NCBI GenBank assembly: GCA_037139695.1
Contig: JBAXFX010000023.1
Location: forward strand, 1-16,476
Direction of reading: 5' to 3'
DNA: 16,476 nucleotides
Origin: JAAXTX01 sp037139695
GTDB lineage: Bacteria > Patescibacteriota > Minisyncoccia > Moranbacterales > UBA1568
Position 1 is the first letter of the stretch. Every line of letters starts with the position of its first letter. Both the position numbers and the translations under genes were made by a program. Shown here one piece after another: positions 6,569 through 12,749 of this stretch. The notes under the pieces were generated by a model. The model was not told where the DNA came from, did no database searches, and was given only the letters and a program-made list of their open reading frames with translations.

Positions 6569-7237
6569 TTATGCTCCAGCTTCCTGTTTCTCGCGTTCCT
6601 CGAACTTTTCCCCCTTATTGATCCAGACCTTCACGCCGATCGCGCCATAGGTCGTCCGCGCTTCCGCCTTGGAAAAGTCGATGTCCGCACGGAGCGTATG
6701 GAGCGGGATTTCTCCCTTCGAGGTCCATTCCCGCCGGGACATCTCGGCGCCACCGAGGCGTCCGGAAATCTCGATCTTCGCCCCCTTCACATCGCGCTGT
6801 TTCATCACGTTCTCGATCGTCCCCTTGAGCACGCGACGGAACGGCATGCGCTTCTCGAGCTGTTCGGCGACGGCCTGAGCCACGAGCGACGCGTTCTCGT
6901 CCGGCGACTTGATCTCGAAGATGTCGATCTTGAGGTCAACCTTCCGTCCGCGGAAGAATCGGGCCTTCATGACACGGTTCAGGTCCTCGACGCCCGTGCC
7001 GCCACGGCCGATGAGTACGCCCGGTCGCGACGTCTGGATGATGATCCGGAGCGTGTTCGCGGAGCGTTCGATGTGCACGTCGGCGATACCGGCGGCCTTC
7101 CACTTCTTCGTGATGAACTCACGGATCTCGACGTCCTCGCGGAGCGTCTTCTGAAAGTTTCTCGAATCGAACCACCGGGATTTCCATCCCGCGGTCACAC
7201 CGAGCCGAAATCCGATTGGGTGAATCTTCTGTCCCAT
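6569..7237 (-). CDS. rpsC: 30S ribosomal protein S3
   Basis: S3 forms the mRNA entry channel with S4 and S5 and has helicase-supporting activity. The 222-residue product begins MGQKIHPIGFRLGV, contains a type II KH domain with the GxxG loop GRGG at residues 77-80 (VLIGRGGTGVEDL), and a C-terminal domain with GRLGGAEMSRREWTSKGEIPLHTLRADIDF and TTYGAIGVKVWI. A short charged tail follows. It starts ten bases after the rplV stop, with no Shine-Dalgarno and T before ATG. Confidence 0.99.
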   Translation of the reverse strand: MGQKIHPIGFRLGVTAGWKSRWFDSRNFQKTLREDVEIREFITKKWKAAGIADVHIERSANTLRIIIQTSRPGVLIGRGGTGVEDLNRVMKARFFRGRKVDLKIDIFEIKSPDENASLVAQAVAEQLEKRMPFRRVLKGTIENVMKQRDVKGAKIEISGRLGGAEMSRREWTSKGEIPLHTLRADIDFSKAEARTTYGAIGVKVWINKGEKFEEREKQEAGA

Positions 7238-7247
7238 AGCGAGTGTG

Positions 7248-7778
7248 TTAGATCGATTTCCTCTGATAGACCCGTTTGACGACGTTCTTCCGTTCTTTCA
7301 TTTCCTGCTTCACGGAAACGTCCTTCTTCGTCTCTTTCTTCTCATCCTTCGAAGGGATGACTTTCGCTTCCCTCGTCTCCTTCGGCTCAGCCGCCTTTTT
7401 CACGACGACTTCGGCCTTCTTCACCTCGTGGCGGTTCAACCCTTCGATCCGTTCCTCGACGACGAGCGTAATGTTCGACAGCCGGTGAAGAATCTGGTTC
7501 GCCCGGCCGAACGCCCGCGGCTGCCAGCGCTTGAGGCGCTTGCCGTCGCCGACGAGGACCGAACTGACGAAGAGGTTCGTCGCATCGAGTCCGAAATTGT
7601 GTTCCGCGTTCGCGATCGCGCTCCGAAGAAGTTTACTCATGGGTTCCGAGGAACGTTTCACCTGCTTCGAAAGCTCGGTGAGCGCCGCATCCGCGGACAT
7701 CCCCTTGATCACATGCGCCACGAGCCGGACTTTCCGGGGGGCGATCTTCAGGTTGTTGAGTTTTGCTGATACCTGCAT
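7248..7778 (-). CDS. rplV: 50S ribosomal protein L22 with long basic tail
   Basis: L22 lines the nascent-peptide tunnel. Residues 1-108 form the standard core: KIAPRKVRLVAHVIKG (11-26), NAEHNFGLDATNLFV, and the tunnel hairpin RLKRWQPRAFGRANQILHRLSNITLVV (81-107). Residues 109-176 are an additional tail of about 68 residues, mostly Lys, Glu and Val (VKKAEVVVKKAAEPKETREAK...), absent from E. coli L22 (110 residues). The tail looks disordered or helical and would emerge on the ribosome surface near the tunnel exit. The frame is intact and the gene is closely spaced, so the extension is genuine rather than a readthrough. Confidence 0.98.
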   Translation of the reverse strand: MQVSAKLNNLKIAPRKVRLVAHVIKGMSADAALTELSKQVKRSSEPMSKLLRSAIANAEHNFGLDATNLFVSSVLVGDGKRLKRWQPRAFGRANQILHRLSNITLVVEERIEGLNRHEVKKAEVVVKKAAEPKETREAKVIPSKDEKKETKKDVSVKQEMKERKNVVKRVYQRKSI

Positions 7779-7809
7779 AACCGTGTGCTCAGATTCGGAT
7801 CATCGGGAA

Positions 7810-8160
7810 TTATTTCTTCTTTCCACCTCCGGCCGTCGCGGTCTTGGCCGCCTTGTTCGCATCGAGTTCACGTTGCTTCGAGGCCGAGTCCATTTCCTTC
7901 TGGATCTTGCCACCGTGCCGCTGGAACTTCCGTGTCGGGGAGAACTCGCCGAGTTTGTGACCGACCATCTCTTCCGTCGCGTACACCGGGATGAAATCCT
8001 TCCCGTTGTGGACACCGAACGTGAATCCGACCATTTCCGGAGAGATCGAGCAGGCGCGCGACCACGTCTTGATGACGGTCTTGTCGCCGATCTTCCGCCC
8101 CTCGAGTTTCTTGATGACTCTCGGGTCTACGTATGGTCCTTTCTTGAGGCTTCGAGACAT
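7810..8160 (-). CDS. rpsS: 30S ribosomal protein S19
   Basis: S19 sits at the top of the 30S head next to S13 and contacts the A-site finger region. The 116-residue product has the family start MSRSLKKGPYVDPRVIKKLEG, and the block GFTFGVHNGKDFIPVYATEEMVGHKLGEFSPTRKFQRHGG. After the usual end at about residue 92 there is an Ala/Lys-rich tail of about 25 residues (ASKQRELDANKAAKTATAGGGKKK). It lies between rplB and rplV as usual. Confidence 0.98.
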   Translation of the reverse strand: MSRSLKKGPYVDPRVIKKLEGRKIGDKTVIKTWSRACSISPEMVGFTFGVHNGKDFIPVYATEEMVGHKLGEFSPTRKFQRHGGKIQKEMDSASKQRELDANKAAKTATAGGGKKK

Positions 8161-8195
8161 ATCATTCTTATTACTACGGTTCCTGTCGGGGAAAA

Positions 8196-9029
8196 CTACT
8201 TCTTCGCCCTTCGTTTCACGATGTACTTATTGCTCGCGTTCTTGCGCTTGCGGGTCTTCTTGCCCAAGGCCGGCTTACCCCACGGCGTCTTCGGTCCCTT
8301 GAGTCCGATCGGCTGGCAACCTTCGCCTCCGCCGTGCGGATGGTCGACCGGGTTCATGACCGTTCCGCGGACCGCCGGGCGGATGCCCTTCCAGCGATTG
8401 CGTCCCGCCTTACCGATCCGTTCCGCGCTGTGCTCGAAGTTACTCACCTGGCCGATTGTCGCGTAGCACTCCTTGGAAACGAGACGCACCTCGCCTGAAA
8501 CGAGTTTCACCTGTGCCATCCCGCCTTCGAGAGCCATCAACGTCGCGCTCGTTCCGGCACTCCGGACAATCTGTCCCCCGCGACCGATCTTCATCTCGAT
8601 ATTGCAAATGACGGTTCCAGCCGGGATATCATTGATACGGAGCCGGTTCCCCTCAGCGACGAGTGCCTCCGGTCCCGACATGACCGACTGCCCGACCTTC
8701 ATGCCGGACGTCGCCAGGATATAGCGCTTCTCACCATCCGCATAATTGAGGAGCGCGATGAGCGCCGAACGGTTCGGATCGCGCTCGATCTGGGCGATTT
8801 TCGCCGGAATCCCATGCTTGTCCTGGCGGAAATCGATCAGACGGTACGCGCGCTTGTGACCACCACCCTGGTGCCGCACGGAAATTTTCCCATTGCTGCG
8901 ACCGGCGAGTTGCCGGACAGGCTGAAGAAGCGACTTTTCCGACTTCGCTTTCGGCGTCACCTGGTCCGGTTTCACGATGGTCATGAAACGGCGTCCGGCG
9001 TTGTTTTTCTTGTATATCCTGATGGCCAT
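8196..9029 (-). CDS. rplB: 50S ribosomal protein L2
   Basis: L2 is a core rRNA-binding protein needed for subunit association and peptidyl-transferase activity. The 277-residue product carries GGGHKRAYRLIDF (55-67), the SH3-like and OB-type central domains, and the C-terminal signature NPVDHPHGGGEG with the conserved histidine at residue 230 (equivalent to the E. coli residue near the catalytic centre). It ends in a basic tail (KKTRKRKNASNKYIVKRRAKK). The gap to rplW is 24 bases. The start is preceded by T without a Shine-Dalgarno. Confidence 0.99.
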   Translation of the reverse strand: MAIRIYKKNNAGRRFMTIVKPDQVTPKAKSEKSLLQPVRQLAGRSNGKISVRHQGGGHKRAYRLIDFRQDKHGIPAKIAQIERDPNRSALIALLNYADGEKRYILATSGMKVGQSVMSGPEALVAEGNRLRINDIPAGTVICNIEMKIGRGGQIVRSAGTSATLMALEGGMAQVKLVSGEVRLVSKECYATIGQVSNFEHSAERIGKAGRNRWKGIRPAVRGTVMNPVDHPHGGGEGCQPIGLKGPKTPWGKPALGKKTRKRKNASNKYIVKRRAKK

Positions 9030-9053
9030 ATTCGTTGCTGCTAGTGTTCTGTG

Positions 9054-9419
9054 CTAGGCTCCCTTGAACAAGACGATTTCCTCACCTTCCGAAAGCGTAA
9101 CGATCGCCTTCCTCATTCCGGCCGTCGTCCCGACCTTCCCGCCGAAGGAACGTTTCTTCGGGGCGATGTTGATCATCCGAACCTTCCCGGCATGCACGCC
9201 GTACGCGGCACCGATCGCCCGACGCACCTCCTCCTTAGTGGCGCTCTTCGCGACCCGGAACACGTACTGACGGATCGAGTTCAACACATACGCCTTTTCC
9301 GTCATGCGGGCGGACAAGAGGACCCGCTCGGCGAGCGACTGCCCCTGAAGCGAATCCCCTCCCTTCGGAGCTTCGCGCTTCACCGTCTTCTTTTTCACGT
9401 CTTTCTTGATAAGTGCCAT
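9054..9419 (-). CDS. rplW: 50S ribosomal protein L23
   Basis: L23 is the main docking site for trigger factor and the signal recognition particle at the tunnel exit. The 121-residue product has an N-terminal extension of roughly 30 residues rich in Lys, then the core ARMTEKAYVLNSIRQYVFRVAKSATKEEVRRAI, VRMINIAPKKRSFGGKVG and a C-terminal KAIVTLSEGEEIVLF. It starts 11 bases after the rplD stop. An AGGGA stretch about nine bases before ATG is a partial ribosome-binding site overlapping the end of rplD. Confidence 0.97.
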   Translation of the reverse strand: MALIKKDVKKKTVKREAPKGGDSLQGQSLAERVLLSARMTEKAYVLNSIRQYVFRVAKSATKEEVRRAIGAAYGVHAGKVRMINIAPKKRSFGGKVGTTAGMRKAIVTLSEGEEIVLFKGA

Positions 9420-9430
9420 AGTGGTATTCC

Positions 9431-10096
9431 CTAGTTCTTCCCAGCCACTTCCTTCGTCCCCTCTCCGGAGAACCGATCCGCAAACATGGCGACGGACTGC
9501 TTCGTGATCACGAGGTACTCGTTTTGGAGCAGGTCATACACGCTCATGTTCTCCGACAGCACGTTCTCGACCCGATCGAGGTTCCGGCTCATGCGTTCGG
9601 TCTCACGCTCCTCGCGGGCAAACCCGACGAGCGCCCGCTTCCCGGACTGGATGCCGAGGCCGGACAACAGCGCCGAGAACGACTTCGTCTTGCGGTCATC
9701 GAACGCGAACGCGTCCACGAACCGCACCTTGTCGCCACGGAGTTTTTCCGAAAGGGCGATACGGAGCGCCTTCTGACGCATTTTCCGGTTCGCCTCCTTG
9801 GAGAAATTCCGGTCCTTCGTCGGGCCGAACACGATACCGCCTTTGCGCCAGTGCGGAGCGCGGACCTGTCCGATACGCGCGCGTCCCGTTCCCTTCTGGC
9901 GCCATGGCTTCTTTCCGGAACCGGCGCGCTCGGCGCGATCCTTCGTATGGGCGATCGGTGAACGGAGGTTCGCCGAAATGGCCACGTACACCTGATGCAG
10001 GAGCGTGTCGTTTCCCGGTACGTCGAACACCTCTTCCGGGAGTTCGATTTCACCGGTCTTTTCACCTTTCACATTGTAGAGCGGAGCCTTGATCAT
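9431..10096 (-). CDS. rplD: 50S ribosomal protein L4
   Basis: L4 lines the tunnel constriction with L22; in E. coli it also represses the S10 operon through the mRNA leader. The 221-residue product carries the signature GSGKKPWRQKGTGRARIGQVRAPHWRKGGIVFGP (about residues 59-92), whose extended loop reaches the tunnel, and an alpha/beta body with SEKLRGDKVRFVD. It lies between rplC (36-base gap) and rplW. It ends in TAG. Autogenous control at the structured leader of rplC or rpsJ is possible but only by analogy. Confidence 0.98.
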   Translation of the reverse strand: MIKAPLYNVKGEKTGEIELPEEVFDVPGNDTLLHQVYVAISANLRSPIAHTKDRAERAGSGKKPWRQKGTGRARIGQVRAPHWRKGGIVFGPTKDRNFSKEANRKMRQKALRIALSEKLRGDKVRFVDAFAFDDRKTKSFSALLSGLGIQSGKRALVGFAREERETERMSRNLDRVENVLSENMSVYDLLQNEYLVITKQSVAMFADRFSGEGTKEVAGKN

Positions 10097-10132
10097 ACTG
10101 TAATTCTCGTTCTTGTGATTTCCCGACCGATC

Positions 10133-10741
10133 TTACGCCTTACCGAGACTGCGGATCCCGACGATACCGCCGTTATTGCCCGGCACCGCGCCGCGGACCG
10201 CGATCAGATTCTTCTCCGCGTCCACGAGGACGACCGTAAGTCCGCGTACCGTGAAGTTCTCGCCGCCCATCCGCCCGGCCATCCGGCGACCCTTCACCAC
10301 GTGTTCCGGGAACGTCGCACCGATGGAACCCGGCTTGCGCATATCGTGCTTGCGACCATGGCTCGCCGGCGCTCCGCCGAATCCATGCCGCTTCACGACA
10401 CCCTGGAATCCCTTCGCCTTGGTCACGCCCGACACATCGACGATATCGCCGACTTCGAAGGACGATACCGACAGCTCATCGCCTACCTTCACCTCGCCGA
10501 TAATCGCTGTCGCTCCCGCCTCATCCTTCCCCTTCGCGAAGAATGCCGGACGAAACTCCTTGCGAACCGTTCGCCGTGAGGTCTTTGCCGCCTCCACCTG
10601 GACCGCCGCGTACCCGTCCTTCTCCACGGTCCGTACCTGAGAGACCGTATTCGGTCCGCAGGTGATGATGGTCACGTTCTCGGAAGAGAGCCCTTCGTGA
10701 AGGGAGGTCATGCCGAGTTTTTTCCCGATGATGAATTTCAT
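10133..10741 (-). CDS. rplC: 50S ribosomal protein L3
   Basis: L3 initiates large-subunit assembly and its loop approaches the peptidyl-transferase centre. The 202-residue product begins MKFIIGKKLGMTSLHE and contains VSGVTKAKGFQGVVKRHGFGGAPASHG, KPGSIGATFPEHVVKGRRMAGRMGG. The tip reads ATFPEHV where E. coli has a methylated glutamine, as in many bacteria lacking that residue. The frame is open further upstream but that part is the leader, so ATG at 10741 is the start. A terminator-like hairpin ends 15 bases before the start codon. Confidence 0.98.
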   Translation of the reverse strand: MKFIIGKKLGMTSLHEGLSSENVTIITCGPNTVSQVRTVEKDGYAAVQVEAAKTSRRTVRKEFRPAFFAKGKDEAGATAIIGEVKVGDELSVSSFEVGDIVDVSGVTKAKGFQGVVKRHGFGGAPASHGRKHDMRKPGSIGATFPEHVVKGRRMAGRMGGENFTVRGLTVVLVDAEKNLIAVRGAVPGNNGGIVGIRSLGKA

Positions 10742-10756
10742 ACCGTTTTCTCTGGT

Positions 10757-10790
10757 AAAACAAAAAGCCGGTTTCCCAGCCAAACCGCTT
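10757..10790 (-). terminator. Terminator-like hairpin just before rplC
   Basis: In the minus-strand RNA, AAGCGGTTT (10782-10790) pairs with AAACCGGCTT (10765-10774) over nine base pairs with one bulged G and a GGCTGGG loop, followed by a U-rich run (TTTGTTTT). This is the layout of an intrinsic terminator. Placed between rpsJ and rplC, it could end the upstream transcript or serve as an attenuator for rplC and the genes below it. Confidence 0.6.
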
Positions 10791-10817
10791 GCGCGCCTGG
10801 CTCGTTCAGTATCCCCT

Positions 10818-10881
10818 GCCCGCATTGCTACGCGAAGCGTTGCAGACGGGCCACCCGATCATTTCGCGTAGCGATGCGGGC
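10818..10881. repeat. 19-bp inverted repeat in rpsJ-rplC gap
   Basis: Arms 10818-10836 and 10863-10881 match at 18 of 19 positions when inverted, with a 26-base spacer. The arms read gcccgcattgctacgcgaa and its near-complement. Smaller hairpins flank it on the rpsJ side: GGCC...GGCC at 10883-10897 and ccgc/gcgg at 10910-10922. The 205-base gap is therefore almost entirely foldable. I do not recognise a described riboregulator. Confidence 0.8.
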
Positions 10882-10946
10882 GGGCCAACCGTCGGCCTGA
10901 CCACATCGCCCGCAAAACGCGGTGCAAGGGACTTTAACGAGTGAAT

Positions 10947-11288
10947 CTACATTTTTATTTCCACGTCGACTCCGGTCGGCAAGTCGAGGTTCGTCATGAG
11001 GTCGATGGTCTTCGAGGTCGGGTTCACGATATCGATGAGCCGCTTGTGCACCCGCATCTCGTACTGGTCACGGGAATTCTTGTGTACGAACGTGGACCGG
11101 TTCACCGTCACTTTGTGAATCTCCGTCGGAAGCGGTACCGGGCCGACGACCGACGCGCCACTACGCTCCGCCGTCTCGACGATCTTTCGCGCCGACTGGT
11201 CGATGACCTTGTGATCATACGCCTTGATCTTCACGCGCATGCGGGATTCCGCTTCGGGAGCTGTCGTTTTCTTTGCTTTTGTTGCCAT
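10947..11288 (-). CDS. rpsJ: 30S ribosomal protein S10
   Basis: S10 belongs to the 30S head and, in bacteria, also partners NusB in antitermination. The product of 113 residues contains MRVKIKAYDHKVIDQSARKIVETAERSGASVVGPVPLPT and the conserved VHKNSRDQYEMRVHKRLIDI, ending LPTGVDVEIKM. The core begins near MRVKIKAYDH; about 15 additional N-terminal residues (ATKAKKTTAPEAESR) precede it. The start is uncertain: ATG at 11288 gives the length nearest to the family, while ATG at 11321 adds 11 residues. Neither has a Shine-Dalgarno or T at -1. Confidence 0.93.
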   Translation of the reverse strand: MATKAKKTTAPEAESRMRVKIKAYDHKVIDQSARKIVETAERSGASVVGPVPLPTEIHKVTVNRSTFVHKNSRDQYEMRVHKRLIDIVNPTSKTIDLMTNLDLPTGVDVEIKM

Positions 11289-11335
11289 TGCCGTGATGCT
11301 GGGAATTACGTTCTGGGACATTCAGGGAATGGTGG

Positions 11336-11374
11336 CGGGCGGAACCGTTTCCGCCCGTGCGATTCCGTGAATCG
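11336..11374 (-). other. Two tandem hairpins between tuf and rpsJ
   Basis: Arms cgggcggaa (11336-11344) and ttccgcccg (11349-11357) pair perfectly over nine bases with a four-base loop. Arms cgattc (11360-11365) and gaatcg (11369-11374) pair perfectly over six with a three-base loop. They follow the tuf stop by six bases. No U-run follows. The position is where the S10-operon leader, the target of L4 control in E. coli, would be expected. Confidence 0.7.
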
Positions 11375-11380
11375 GGAGAG

Positions 11381-12574
11381 CTACTTGATGATCTTCGTCG
11401 TGGCTCCGGCGCCGACCGTTCGGCCACCTTCGCGGATAGCGAAGCGCATCCCCTCTTCCATAGCCACCGGGGCGATGAGCTTGATCTTGAGGTTGACGGT
11501 GTCGCCCGGCATAACCATCTCGGTCCCCTCCGGAAGCTCCACTTCGCCGGTCACGTCCGTGGTACGGATGTAGAACTGCGGCTTGTAGCCCTTGAAGAAC
11601 GGCGTGTGTCGTCCGCCTTCCTCCTTGGTGAGGATATAGATCTGACCTTCGAACTCGGTGTGTGGCTTGATGGAACCCGGCTTCGCGAGGACCTGTCCGC
11701 GCTCAACGTCCTCCTTCTTGATACCACGGATGAGGAGCCCCGCGTTGTCTCCGGCCTGACCGCGATCGAGTTGCTTATTGAACATCTCGATGCCGGTGAC
11801 GACGGTCTTCGCCGTATCCTTGAGGCCGACGATCTCGACTTCCTCGTTGATATTGACGGTACCGCGCTCGATGCGTCCCGTGACGACGGTGCCACGTCCC
11901 TCGATCGAGAAGATGTCTTCGATCGGCATAAGGAACGGCTTGTCGATATCGCGGACCGGTTCCGGAATCTTGGTGTCAAGGGCGGCGATGAGATCGAGGA
12001 CCGGCTTGGCGGCTTCGCTCGTGATGTCGGTGGCTTCGAGGGCCTTGAGGGCTGAACCGCGGATGACCGACGCGTTATCGCCGTCGAATTCGTACTTCGT
12101 GAGGAGCTCGCGCACTTCCGCCTCGACGAGGTCGACGAGTTCCGGATCATCCACCATGTCCACCTTGTTGAGGAACACGACGATCTCCGGGACGCCGACC
12201 TGGCGCGCGAGGAGAATGTGCTCGCGGGTCTGTGGCATCGGGCCGTCGGTCGCGGCGACCACGAGGATCGCGCCGTCCATCTGGGCGGCACCCGTGATCA
12301 TGTTCTTGATATAGTCGGCATGTCCCGGGCAGTCGACATGCGCATAGTGACGGGCATCCGACTCGTATTCGCAGTGAGCCGTCGCGATGGTGATACCGCG
12401 TTCCTTCTCTTCCGGCGCCTTGTCGATGTCGTCGATGTTGCGCTTCTTCGCGAAACCCTTGAGCGACAACACGTTCAAGATGGCCGCCGTGAGGGTGGTC
12501 TTTCCGTGGTCGACGTGACCGATGGTACCGACGTTGACATGCGGCTTGGTCCGCTGGAACTGCTCTACTGCCAT
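11381..12574 (-). CDS. tuf: Translation elongation factor EF-Tu
   Basis: EF-Tu is the GTPase that delivers aminoacyl-tRNA to the ribosome. The 397-residue product carries all GTPase motifs: G1 GHVDHGKT (19-26), G2 GITI (61-64), G3 DCPGH (82-86), G4 NKVD (137-140), G5 SALK (175-178), followed by the two beta-barrel domains with RGTVVTGRIERG and RHTPFFKGYKPQFYIRTTDVTG. It lies after fusA as in the classical str operon but has its own strong-looking promoter and a leader of about 125 bases with a GC hairpin. It ends in TAG. Confidence 0.99.
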   Translation of the reverse strand: MAVEQFQRTKPHVNVGTIGHVDHGKTTLTAAILNVLSLKGFAKKRNIDDIDKAPEEKERGITIATAHCEYESDARHYAHVDCPGHADYIKNMITGAAQMDGAILVVAATDGPMPQTREHILLARQVGVPEIVVFLNKVDMVDDPELVDLVEAEVRELLTKYEFDGDNASVIRGSALKALEATDITSEAAKPVLDLIAALDTKIPEPVRDIDKPFLMPIEDIFSIEGRGTVVTGRIERGTVNINEEVEIVGLKDTAKTVVTGIEMFNKQLDRGQAGDNAGLLIRGIKKEDVERGQVLAKPGSIKPHTEFEGQIYILTKEEGGRHTPFFKGYKPQFYIRTTDVTGEVELPEGTEMVMPGDTVNLKIKLIAPVAMEEGMRFAIREGGRTVGAGATTKIIK

Positions 12575-12670
12575 ACGAATGTTGGGACCGAAACGATGAA
12601 GCGTCCTTGCCTCGACCGCACGATCCGAAGACTAATGAATTATTTTTATAGCCGATGGAAACCGTCATCA

Positions 12671-12688
12671 CCGGCCGCATACGGCCGG
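12671..12688 (-). other. GC-rich hairpin in the tuf leader
   Basis: CCGGCCG and CGGCCGG pair perfectly over seven base pairs around a four-base loop, about 15 bases after the expected transcription start of the tuf promoter and about 95 bases before the tuf start codon. No U-run follows directly. It could stabilise the 5-prime end of the abundant tuf mRNA; this is inferred from position. Confidence 0.6.
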
Positions 12689-12707
12689 GAAGAGGACATC
12701 AGTGGGA

Positions 12708-12736
12708 ATCGTACCAATAATATTTCCCCCTGTCAA
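12708..12736 (-). promoter_or_regulatory. Sigma70-type promoter for tuf
   Basis: A perfect TTGACA (12731-12736), a 17-base spacer and TACGAT (12708-12713, 4 of 6 to consensus) read toward tuf. The -35 box starts 14 bases after the fusA stop codon. The architecture is nearly identical to the rpsL promoter (TTGACA-17-TACCAT), which supports both. It would allow tuf, and genes below it, to be transcribed above the level of the rpsL promoter. Confidence 0.75.
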
Positions 12737-12749
12737 GCACGGATGAAAC

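Noticed and set aside
10790..10860. Promoter for rplC (TTCGCG and GATACT boxes)
   Set aside because: The -35 match is only 3 of 6 and falls in the arm of the inverted repeat; not good enough to list beside the rpsL and tuf promoters.
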